DNA from: an uncultured Actinomycetes bacterium
GTDB lineage: Bacteria; Actinomycetota; Thermoleophilia; Solirubrobacterales; 70-9
DNA: 12,060 nucleotides
Direction of reading: 5' to 3'
Assembly: GCA_946479725.1 (NCBI GenBank)
Contig: CAMLHB010000054.1
Location: forward strand, 1-12,060
How positions within the stretch are numbered: the stretch's first letter is position 1; each line of letters begins with the position of its first letter. The notes beneath the pieces are model-generated. The model did no database searches. It had not been told where the DNA came from and worked only from the letters and a program-made list of their open reading frames with translations. The position numbers and the translations under genes were made by a program. This document shows, in pieces, positions 6,301-12,060 of the stretch.

Positions 6301-6316
6301 CTGGCTGGTGAGCCAG
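6301..6316 (+). promoter_or_regulatory. Hairpin presenting the GTG start of the hydrolase gene
   Basis: CTGGCT (6301-6306) and AGCCAG (6311-6316) form a perfect 6-bp stem whose 4-base loop GGTG contains the start codon GTG (6308-6310). No Shine-Dalgarno is present. TAGTGT at 6294-6299 has the TAnnnT form of a -10 box and would start the transcript within about two bases of the codon, in which case the stem's 5' arm would be mostly missing from the RNA. Seen: stem and spacing. Role: unknown. Confidence 0.35.
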
Positions 6317-7183
6317 CCACCTGAGATCGAGGGCGTCTCCCACCACCGCGTCCGCGCCCGCGGCGTCGATTTCCACTTCGCCGAAGCCGGCAGCGGCGAG
6401 GAGGTCGTCCTCTGCCTCCACGGCTGGCCGCAGCACTGGTACGAGTGGCGCCACCTGATGCCGGCGCTGGCCGACCGCTACCGTGTGATCGCTCCAGACC
6501 TGCGCGGCTTCGGCTGGTCGGAGGCGCCCCGGAACGGCTACGAGAAGGAGAACCTCGCCGACGACGTCCTCGCGATCCTCGATGAGCTGGGGATCGAGCG
6601 GGTGAAGCTGGTCGGCCACGACTGGGGCGGCTGGATCGGCTTCCTGCTCTGTCTGAAGGCGCCGCAGCGCTTCGACAAGTACCTCTCGCTGAACATCCTG
6701 CCGCCGTGGACCTCGATGCGGCAGATGGCGCCGCACCTCTGGCGTTTCTGGTACCAGTGGCTGATCCTCAGCCCCGGGATCGGCTACCGGCTGCACCGCA
6801 GCGGCAAGTTCGTGCCGAAGGTGCTGGTCGGCGGCTCGGTGAACAAGGCGGCGTGGGACCGGGGCACGATCCACGCCTTCTCCGACACCTTCGTCGAGCC
6901 GGCACGGGCGCGAGCGGCGGTGCAGATGTACCGGGTCTTCAACCTGCGCGAGGCGCCGGAGATGGCCCGCGGCCGCTACGCCCACGCCCGCCTCGAGGTC
7001 CCGACCCACCTCCTCTTCGGCACCGGCGACCAGGCGCTGCGGCACACGCTCCTCGCCGGCAGCGAGCGCCACGCCGACGACATGCGGGTCGAGAAGGTCG
7101 AGGACTGCGGCCACTTCATCGCAGATGAGCGGCCGGAGTTGGTCGCAGACCGAGCTCGCGAATTCTTCGAACAATCGGGTTGA
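6308..7183 (+). CDS. Alpha/beta hydrolase, epoxide hydrolase / haloalkane dehalogenase type
   Basis: 291 residues, the normal length for soluble hydrolases of this class, with no signal peptide. HGWPQHWYEW at 38-47 is the oxyanion-hole HGWP motif. The nucleophile elbow is GHDWGG with Asp105, so an aspartate nucleophile as in epoxide hydrolases and dehalogenases rather than the serine of esterases. The catalytic acid is probably Asp241 in GTGDQ and the base His269 in DCGHF. PDLRGFGWSEAP at about 63-74 is also typical. The cap domain lies near 130-220. The start is GTG 6308, chosen because the family N-terminus fits directly; there is no ribosome site. The gene follows the threonine synthase-like gene by 93 bases with a hairpin between, so it is probably a separate unit. 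Substrate unknown; dehalogenase and epoxide hydrolase cannot be separated with confidence, but the latter is favoured. Confidence 0.9.
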   Translation: MSQPPEIEGVSHHRVRARGVDFHFAEAGSGEEVVLCLHGWPQHWYEWRHLMPALADRYRVIAPDLRGFGWSEAPRNGYEKENLADDVLAILDELGIERVKLVGHDWGGWIGFLLCLKAPQRFDKYLSLNILPPWTSMRQMAPHLWRFWYQWLILSPGIGYRLHRSGKFVPKVLVGGSVNKAAWDRGTIHAFSDTFVEPARARAAVQMYRVFNLREAPEMARGRYAHARLEVPTHLLFGTGDQALRHTLLAGSERHADDMRVEKVEDCGHFIADERPELVADRAREFFEQSG

Positions 7184-7184
7184 G

Positions 7185-7303
7185 GAGGGGGCGGGGTGCC
7201 CCTTCCCGGGAGCACCTCCGCTGAGAGAAGCGCCTCCTGCTGTCGCCCCAATCTTCCGGCTCAGCTCCATGCTGAGTACCCGGGAAGGGACACCCCGCCC
7301 CTC
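7185..7303. repeat. 119-bp element with 25-bp near-perfect inverted ends, between convergent genes
   Basis: The left arm 7185-7210 and right arm 7279-7303 are reverse complements over 25 positions apart from one extra G and one mismatch (C7199 against A7290). The 68 bases between hold a second hairpin, CTCAGC (7260-7265) with GCTGAG (7271-7276), and another GCTGAG at 7220-7225 that could pair with the same CTCAGC. It begins two bases after the hydrolase stop codon. Transcribed from either side it would form a very stable hairpin, so it may act as a two-way terminator; the terminal inverted repeats also suit a small MITE-like or REP-like element. No target-site duplication is visible at the edges. 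Confidence 0.6.
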
Positions 7304-7365
7304 TACCAACAGGTACCTAGGGACGCCCGAGCCCGATCAGCTCTTTCCGGATAGCTGTTCCACCT

Positions 7366-7396
7366 TGGGCGGGTAGTTGGATTCGATGCCCGCCTA
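7366..7396 (-). terminator. Possible hairpin after the antiporter gene
   Basis: GGCGGG (7368-7373) and CCCGCC (7389-7394) pair over 6 bp with a 15-base loop, immediately beyond the antiporter stop codon on the reverse strand; one wobble and one A-T pair extend it. The loop is long and no T-run follows, so this is weak. The remaining bases, 7304-7365, contain only short palindromes such as AGGTACCT. Confidence 0.25.
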
Positions 7397-7397
7397 G

Positions 7398-8945
7398 CTA
7401 AGTCCGAATCCGCGCCTCTTCCAGGTCGAGATCCCGCTCGATCTGGCGCAGGGTCTGGTCGCGCAGGCGGCCGAGGCCGCGGAGGGCGAGCAGTTCCTCG
7501 CGCTCGACCCCGATCAGCTCCCGCCGCAGCTCGCCGTAGTCGGCGATCCGCTGCTCGCGCGCGGCGACGTCGGGGTCCTCGCCGCCGAGCACCGCCTGGC
7601 ACATCCGGAAGCGGGCGCGGTAGAGGTCGCGCAGGCGCATCAGCTGCTTCTCGCTGGCGCGCTCGTCGGTTTCCATCTGGTCGAGCCGGTCGAGCGCCGA
7701 CTGCGCCGCCTCCATCCGCGCCACCGCCTCTTCGTCGGACCAGCGCCGGGGGTTCTCGAGCCCGAGGGCGCGGACGATGAAGGGCAGGGAGAGGCCCTGG
7801 CCGACGATCGTGACCAGGATCAGGGCGAAGGTGAGAAAGATGATCTGCGGCCGGCCGCTGACGCTCAGCGGCACCGCCAGGGCGGCGGCGAGCGAGACGG
7901 CGCCGCGCATCCCGCTCCAGCCGACGGCGAAGCGTTGGCCGGCGGTTTCGCCGGCGTCGCCGCGCATCGCGAAGACGAAGGCGAGGCGGGCGGCGATCGA
8001 GGCCGCGGCGATCGCCGCCACCGGCCAGAGCAGGTCCCGGACGCCGGTCGAGGAGCCGGCGTTGAGGGTGTCGACGATCTCCGGCAGCTGCAGGCCGAGG
8101 AGGACGAAGAGGGTGATCTCGAGCCCGAAGACGAGGACGCTCCAGAAGGCGACGGCGTTGAGGCGGACGTCGGCGTCGAGCGTGTGGGGCGAGCGGTAGC
8201 CGGCGTAGACCCCGGCGACGACGGCAGCGAGGATGCCGGAGACGTGCAGCTCCTCGGCGCCGATGTAGGCGCCGTAGGCGGTCAGGACCGAGAGCATGAT
8301 CGTCAGGTCGGAGTCGCTGAGGCGGGCGAGGACGCGGTCGGAGAGGTAGCCGATCCCGAGCCCGGCGACGATGCCGCCGGCGGCGACGCCGACGAACTCC
8401 AGAGAGGCGTGGCCGAGGCTGAAGGCGCCGCCGGTGGCGACCCCGATCGCGATCCGGTAGAGGACGAGCGCGGTGCCGTCGTTGATCATCGACTCGCCTT
8501 CGACCAGGAGGCGCACCCGCTCCGGGGCGCCGAGGCGGCGGAAGATCGAGGTGGCGGCGACGGTGTCGGTGGGGGCGATGACGGCGCCCAGCACCGCCGC
8601 CTCGGCCCAGCTCATCCCCGGCACGGTGGCATGGGCGACGAGGGCGACGACGCCGGCGGTGACGAAGACGAGGCCGACCGAGAGCAGCGCCAGCGGCCGC
8701 ATCACCGTCCGCAGCTCCAGGGGCGAGGTGCGCCAGCCGGCGGCGTAGACGAGCGGCGGCAGGAAGACGAGGAAGATCGTGTCCGGGTCGAGTTCGACGC
8801 TCGGCAGGCCGGGGATGAAGGCGATCGCCAGGCCGCCGACCACGAGCACGATCGGGGCGGGGATCCTGCCGAGGTCGGCGAGCCGGACCAGGAGGGCCGC
8901 GGCCAGGACCAGGACGAGGATCGACTCGACGTCGTGCACGCGCAC
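7398..8945 (-). CDS. CPA1-family Na+/H+ antiporter with long cytoplasmic coiled-coil tail
   Basis: 515 residues. Monovalent cation/proton antiporter of the inner membrane, exchanging Na+ (or K+) for H+ in pH and salt balance. About 11-13 hydrophobic segments fill residues 7-410. Family motifs are clear: FLPPLVYAAG at 61-70, APTDTVAA at 124-131 with the ion-site Asp127, and EGESMINDGTAL at 149-160 with the ND pair (Asn155-Asp156). GWSGMRGAVSLAAAL holds the conserved arginine of a late helix. After the last helix a charged, heptad-like tail of about 105 residues (about 410-515) follows, as in the bacterial CPA1 form of the TIGR00831 type. The start is GTG 8945; GTG two codons further in is an alternative. 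Only 17 bases separate it from the divergent thioredoxin gene, so the promoter must lie inside that gene. Transported ion not determinable. Confidence 0.93.
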   Translation of the reverse strand: MRVHDVESILVLVLAAALLVRLADLGRIPAPIVLVVGGLAIAFIPGLPSVELDPDTIFLVFLPPLVYAAGWRTSPLELRTVMRPLALLSVGLVFVTAGVVALVAHATVPGMSWAEAAVLGAVIAPTDTVAATSIFRRLGAPERVRLLVEGESMINDGTALVLYRIAIGVATGGAFSLGHASLEFVGVAAGGIVAGLGIGYLSDRVLARLSDSDLTIMLSVLTAYGAYIGAEELHVSGILAAVVAGVYAGYRSPHTLDADVRLNAVAFWSVLVFGLEITLFVLLGLQLPEIVDTLNAGSSTGVRDLLWPVAAIAAASIAARLAFVFAMRGDAGETAGQRFAVGWSGMRGAVSLAAALAVPLSVSGRPQIIFLTFALILVTIVGQGLSLPFIVRALGLENPRRWSDEEAVARMEAAQSALDRLDQMETDERASEKQLMRLRDLYRARFRMCQAVLGGEDPDVAAREQRIADYGELRRELIGVEREELLALRGLGRLRDQTLRQIERDLDLEEARIRT

Positions 8946-8962
8946 ATAACATCAGGGGGGAC

Positions 8963-9496
8963 GTGGACGAACTGCTCTCACCCCCGCTGGAGGACGTCGA
9001 CCACCTGCGCGGGGAGCACGGCGCGCCGCTGCATCTGGTGATGTTCGGCGATTTCCAGTGCCCCTTCTGCCTCGGCGCCCAGTCGGTTCTGCGCAGGGTG
9101 CGCGAGCGCCTCGGCGACCGCCTCCTCTTCGGCTTCCGCCACCTGCCGATCCCCGAGCGCCACCCGCTGGCACCGCTGGCGGCCGAGGCGAGCGAGGCGG
9201 CGGCAGCGCAGGGGAGCTTCTGGGAGTTCCACGATGAGCTCTACGCGAACCAGCCGCGCCTCTCGCCCGATGTGGTCTTTGAGGTCGGGGAGGGGTTAGG
9301 CCTCGACGTCGAGCGGATGCGCTCCGAGGTCGACTCCGGCGCCCACCGCGACCGTGTCGCCCGTGACCTCGCCTCGGCCGCGGCCAGCGGCGCCACCGGC
9401 ACCCCGACCTTCTTCGTCAACGGCGTCCGCCTCTACGGCGCCTATGACGCCGGCTCGCTGGTCGAGGCGTTGGAAGGCGAAGCCCCGACCCAGTGA
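8963..9496 (+). CDS. DsbA-like thioredoxin-fold protein of the NhaA-associated type
   Basis: 177 residues without a signal peptide, so cytoplasmic. Thiol-disulfide oxidoreductase fold of the DSBA family: redox motif Cys33-Pro-Phe-Cys36 inside VMFGDFQCPFCLGAQ, helical insertion about 60-135, and the cis-proline loop GTPTFFVNG with Pro148. LPIPERHPLAPLAAEASEAA and AQGSFWEFHDELYANQ closely follow the pattern of thioredoxin domains fused to the C-terminus of NhaA antiporters in actinobacteria, as I recall that family. Here it stands alone and lies divergent from a CPA1 antiporter. The start is GTG 8963; AGGGGGG at 8954-8960 is close but usable as a ribosome site, and no later in-frame start leaves the fold intact. 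Its TGA overlaps the GTG of the next gene in GTGA. Redox partner unknown. Confidence 0.88.
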   Translation: MDELLSPPLEDVDHLRGEHGAPLHLVMFGDFQCPFCLGAQSVLRRVRERLGDRLLFGFRHLPIPERHPLAPLAAEASEAAAAQGSFWEFHDELYANQPRLSPDVVFEVGEGLGLDVERMRSEVDSGAHRDRVARDLASAAASGATGTPTFFVNGVRLYGAYDAGSLVEALEGEAPTQ

Positions 9497-9930
9497 AGGC
9501 GCTGGTCCAGCGAGTCAGCCAGGCGGCTGTCGACGTCGAGGGGGACAGGGTCGCGCAAATCGGGCCGGGGATGCTGGTCCTGCTCGGGGTCGGCGCCGGT
9601 GACGGCGAGGAGGAGGCCGACCGGCTCGCCGAGAAGGTGCGCAGGCTGCGGATCTTCGACGACGCCGAGGGGCGGATGAACGAGCCGCTGGGCGAGCGCG
9701 AGGTGCTCTGCGTCAGCCAGTTCACCCTCTACGGCGACGCCCGTCGTGGCAACCGGCCCAGCTACGTCGACGCGGCCCGGCCCGAGGTGGCGGAACCGCT
9801 CTACGACCGCTTCTGCGAGCGACTGGGGGCGAAGAAGGGCGTCTTCGGCGCCTGCATGGGCGTGGCCCTGATCAACGACGGCCCGGTGACCCTGATGCTC
9901 GAGGCCCCGCCTGGCTCGCAGTCAGCTTGA
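9493..9930 (+). CDS. dtd: D-aminoacyl-tRNA deacylase
   Basis: 145 residues, the standard length. Dtd hydrolyses D-amino acids (and glycine from mischarged tRNA-Ala) from tRNA, an RNA-based chiral proofreader acting as a homodimer in the cytoplasm. The N-terminus MKALVQRVSQAAVDV, the signature SQFTLYGD at 75-82 and the Gly-cisPro motif in NDGPVT at 128-133 are all present; these two motifs form the active site across the dimer. GNRPSY at 86-91 also matches. The start GTG 9493 shares the GTGA with the stop of the upstream thioredoxin gene, implying translational coupling and one mRNA. The last 59 bases overlap the end of the reverse-strand lipoprotein gene. Function and family are secure. Confidence 0.95.
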   Translation: MKALVQRVSQAAVDVEGDRVAQIGPGMLVLLGVGAGDGEEEADRLAEKVRRLRIFDDAEGRMNEPLGEREVLCVSQFTLYGDARRGNRPSYVDAARPEVAEPLYDRFCERLGAKKGVFGACMGVALINDGPVTLMLEAPPGSQSA

Positions 9931-10444
9931 AGGCCCGGCGGGCGAGGGTTGCGGCCCGCTGCTCCCGCACCGCGTTCGGCATCCCGGTCACCGCATATGA
10001 AACCGTCAGCCAGCGGTTGCCGCGAACCGCGTAGAGGGCGCTGAGGGCGGGGATCCAGCTGGCGCTTTGTTGGTAGGCGCCGGGGTCGCCGACGCCGGCC
10101 ACCGGGTGCGGATGTTTGGCCGGATCGGTCCCGTAGAACTGCACCTGCTCGGTCATCCGGTTGAAGTAGCGCTGGCGGGCGGCGGTGGAGGCGTCGAGGT
10201 AGACCGAGACATGGAGTCCGCGTCCGGAGATCAGGCAATGAGAGGACGGGGGAGAGGGCTCCGACCCCGCGTGCACCCGCCTGTCCCCAGAGCTTTCGAC
10301 CGTCCGCCGCAGGATCTGACAATCAGCGCCGCTGATCGCCGAATTCGTCGCCTCCTGTTCGGGGTAGACGCCGAGGTAGTGTCCGTCTTCCGAGTTCGAC
10401 GCCGGCCCGCCGGCAACGGATCCGCAGCCCGTGAGGAGCAACAC
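9872..10444 (-). CDS. Lipoprotein of unknown function; start uncertain
   Basis: 190 residues from GTG 10444, reading MLLLTGCGSVAGG. LLTGC is a lipobox, so the protein is predicted to be lipid-anchored outside the membrane at that Cys. But only six residues would precede the Cys, too few for a signal peptide. The same frame is open upstream and encodes CPRLIACGIAVLLLTGC, a proper signal sequence, without ATG, GTG or TTG between the dipeptidase stop and 10444; CTG 10465 is the only near-start. Thus the true start may be non-canonical or there is a frameshift. The mature part has a central ADCQILRRT, then SVYLDASTAARQRYF and VAGVGDPGAYQQS, reminiscent of actinobacterial DUF3558-like lipoproteins, by eye only. 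It lies 46 bases after the dipeptidase, same strand, and its end overlaps dtd tail to tail by 59 bases. Confidence 0.7.
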   Translation of the reverse strand: MLLLTGCGSVAGGPASNSEDGHYLGVYPEQEATNSAISGADCQILRRTVESSGDRRVHAGSEPSPPSSHCLISGRGLHVSVYLDASTAARQRYFNRMTEQVQFYGTDPAKHPHPVAGVGDPGAYQQSASWIPALSALYAVRGNRWLTVSYAVTGMPNAVREQRAATLARRAFKLTASQAGPRASGSPGRR

Positions 10445-10490
10445 GGCGATACCGCAGGCGATCAGACGGGGACAGGCGATACAGGATGTT

Positions 10491-11633
10491 TTACCGCCAG
10501 CCGTCGCGAAGCACGCGCCGGGCGTTAGCTCCGAGCACGGCCTCGACTTCGGGGCGGCCGAGGCCCTTGCTCTCCAGCATCTCCCGCACTCGGGGGAGCT
10601 CGCCGGCGCTCTTGCAGTCGTCGGGCGGGTCGGTCCAGCCGTCGAAGTCGGTGCCGATCCCGACGTGCTGCCACTCGCCGCCGGTCCAATCGTTGATCTG
10701 CTCCATCGTTCGCCAGATCGCCTCGAGGCCCGGGCCGGGATGGGATGCTTCCAGCCAGTAGGGCATGAAGATGACGCCGATGGCGCCGCCCGAGGCGGCG
10801 ATCGCCTTCGCGTCCTCCTCGCTCATGTTGACCGGGACCGGGTTCAGCGCCTGCACGCCGATGTGGGAGGCGACGATCGGGATTTCGGTGCCGAGGAGGT
10901 CGTAGACGTCGCGGCGCGAGGCGGGGGAGCAGTGGGTCAGGTCGGGGATGATCCGCAGCTCGGCCATCCGCTTGACGACCGCTTTGCCGAGGTCGGTGAG
11001 GCCGCGCGAGTCGTCGACCTTCGTGTCGAGTTTCCAGAAGAGGATCTTGTGCTGGCTGGCCGGGATGCACTCGCTGTGGCCGGCGATGTCGTTGGGGAAG
11101 AGGTGGGCGAGGATCAGCGAGGCGACGCCGCGGCGGGCCAGCTCCTCGAGGCGGTCGAGGCGGCCCTGCACGTCCCCCGCGGCCAGGCCGGCGCTGAGCG
11201 GGTGACCGCCCTCGATGGTGTGGACGAAGACGCGCTTGCCGGCGTCCAGCGCCGCGTCGAGTTCGGCATTCGAGCGCGCGAAGGCGAACTCGTCCTCGGC
11301 CCGGGCGACCTGCTGTTCCATCGCGTCCATCATCCGCAGGGTGATCTCCCAGGCGTCGTGCTTGAGCATCTGGCGCCCGCCGGGGGTGAGGTGGGCGAGG
11401 AGCCGGATCGCGGGGTTCTGGAAGTACTCCTGCTCGGGGACGTGGCTGATCGACCAGACCACCCTGACGTTGCCCTTGCGCAGCATCTTGAAGTCGGTGA
11501 GGCTGGCCAGCGGGTTGAAGGTGCTGCCGGCGAAGTAGTGCCGGCGCAGGTCGCGGCCCCAGAAGTAGGCGTTCATCCCCGGGTGGGCGTGCATGTCGAC
11601 GAGGCCTGGGAAGTGCTCCCGGTTGGCGCTCAC
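10491..11633 (-). CDS. Membrane-dipeptidase family (M19) metallopeptidase
   Basis: 380 residues. M19 (renal dipeptidase) enzymes are zinc TIM-barrel hydrolases that cleave dipeptides, including D-residue or modified ones. The metal ligands expected for the family are visible: His15 and His17 in DMHAHPG, the bridging Glu141 in HTIEGGHPL, His234 in DLTHCSP, His257 in SHIGVQ and Asp329 in GTDFDGW. No signal peptide is seen, so a cytoplasmic place is likely. The region between residues 20 and 130 is longer than in the classic enzyme and carries unusual segments such as GMNAYFWGRDLRRHYF. I chose GTG 11633 because its GTGA overlaps the stop of the upstream oxidase gene (11630-11632) and the fold starts at once; a longer in-frame reading to 12038 only shadows that gene. 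Likely co-transcribed with the oxidase; the substrate cannot be told. Confidence 0.9.
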   Translation of the reverse strand: MSANREHFPGLVDMHAHPGMNAYFWGRDLRRHYFAGSTFNPLASLTDFKMLRKGNVRVVWSISHVPEQEYFQNPAIRLLAHLTPGGRQMLKHDAWEITLRMMDAMEQQVARAEDEFAFARSNAELDAALDAGKRVFVHTIEGGHPLSAGLAAGDVQGRLDRLEELARRGVASLILAHLFPNDIAGHSECIPASQHKILFWKLDTKVDDSRGLTDLGKAVVKRMAELRIIPDLTHCSPASRRDVYDLLGTEIPIVASHIGVQALNPVPVNMSEEDAKAIAASGGAIGVIFMPYWLEASHPGPGLEAIWRTMEQINDWTGGEWQHVGIGTDFDGWTDPPDDCKSAGELPRVREMLESKGLGRPEVEAVLGANARRVLRDGWR

Positions 11634-12060
11634 AGCGGTCCCAGCCTCTCTTCGAGGTAGTCGTTGGCGAAGATCGGGTTGACGAGCGGCCGGAAGCGGT
11701 CGAATTCGTGGTTGCGGCGGACGAACTCGGGGTCGATGAAGTTGACCTTGCCCCAGTGGGCCTTGAAGTCGATGCCTTCGCGCTGCAGGTGCTCCCAGAG
11801 GCCGCGCAGGTGGGCAAAGATCGCCTCCCTCTCGCCGGGCGAGCGGCAGACCTCGGTCAGGTACATCCAGTTGAACTTGACGATGTAGGGGACGTCGTCC
11901 CAGTTCCAGGGCGACATCAGCGCCCCGTCGACCTTGGTCAGCTCGATCTCGGTCGGGATGTTCGGCCAGCCGGCCTCGTCGAAGTAGTCGCGGCACTCGC
12001 CCAGCACCCGCTGCAGGTCCCGCGGGCGGAAGCTCCACTCGGCCATCGCCACCCGCAGCG
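11630..12060 (-). CDS. FAD-linked oxidase, C-terminal part (D-arabinono-lactone oxidase type; 5' end outside window)
   Basis: The last 143 codons of a gene that enters from beyond 12060; no start can be chosen. The sequence matches the C-terminal domain of vanillyl-alcohol-oxidase-fold flavoproteins of the aldono-lactone oxidase group, which oxidise sugar lactones or alcohols with FAD. Seen: TEIELTKVDGALMSP, then VKFNWMYL, a helical stretch, and the typical closing FKAHWGKVNF followed by a run ending NDYLEERLGPL. In this group the HWGK segment lies by the flavin active site. The N-terminal FAD-binding domain is outside the window. The 4-base GTGA overlap with the dipeptidase indicates coupled translation. 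The family call is good; the substrate, whether arabinono-lactone, gulono-lactone or another alcohol, is open. Confidence 0.82.
   Translation of the reverse strand, partial: LRVAMAEWSFRPRDLQRVLGECRDYFDEAGWPNIPTEIELTKVDGALMSPWNWDDVPYIVKFNWMYLTEVCRSPGEREAIFAHLRGLWEHLQREGIDFKAHWGKVNFIDPEFVRRNHEFDRFRPLVNPIFANDYLEERLGPL

Noticed and set aside
4838..7309. 823-residue open frame antisense to the PLP enzyme and hydrolase
   Set aside because: Spans two well-supported genes and the intergenic gap in low-complexity sequence; a GC-driven shadow.
10431..11660. 409-residue open frame antisense to the dipeptidase
   Set aside because: No recognisable motifs; the reverse strand has all M19 metal ligands.
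1..12060. tRNA, rRNA, CRISPR array, prophage or transposase genes
   Set aside because: I looked for tRNA arms, regularly spaced repeats and integrase or transposase motifs and saw none.

Overview
The window is high-GC DNA with short intergenic gaps, several GTG starts, 4-base GTGA start/stop overlaps and possibly leaderless starts. Together with the protein styles (a cytoplasmic NhaA-type thioredoxin, a GtrA protein, an M19 dipeptidase beside an FAD sugar-lactone-type oxidase), this suggests an actinobacterium, perhaps of the Thermoleophilia/Solirubrobacterales type. That placement is inference; there is no rRNA or other marker here.

Layout. 1-664 (-): 5' part of an ABC exporter, cut by the window edge, with a promoter whose -10 box lies six bases before the GTG. 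728-1408 (-): exported protein of unknown function, ending at a hairpin. 1434-1859 (+): small GtrA-family membrane protein. 1942-4179 (+): leucyl-tRNA synthetase-like protein. 4180-4427: gene-free but full of inverted repeats, between convergent genes. 4428-4688 (-): small XRE-type regulator. 4901-6214 (+): threonine synthase-like PLP enzyme with its own promoter and strong Shine-Dalgarno. 6308-7183 (+): epoxide-hydrolase-like alpha/beta hydrolase. 7184-7397: convergent gap holding a 119-bp element with near-perfect 25-bp inverted ends. 7398-8945 (-): CPA1 Na+/H+ antiporter. 8963-9496 and 9493-9930 (+): DsbA-like thioredoxin and D-aminoacyl-tRNA deacylase, translationally coupled. 9872-10444 (-): lipoprotein. 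10491-11633 (-): M19 dipeptidase. 11630-12060 (-): C-terminal part of an FAD-dependent oxidase, cut by the window edge.

Most genes are metabolic or housekeeping, without one common pathway. The standout is the synthetase-like gene. It keeps the class I ATP-site signatures (HMGH, and KMSK followed by His) and both zinc knuckles of LeuRS. However, the segments that in bacterial LeuRS bind leucine are rewritten, the CP1 editing motifs are lost, and the C-terminal tRNA-binding domain is absent. It looks like a diverged LeuRS paralogue with a different substrate or job, not the cell's working LeuRS. Other points of interest are the structured 4180-4427 gap, the 119-bp inverted repeat, a lone NhaA-type thioredoxin back to back with a CPA1 antiporter, and a lipoprotein whose signal peptide is encoded upstream of the first usual start codon.
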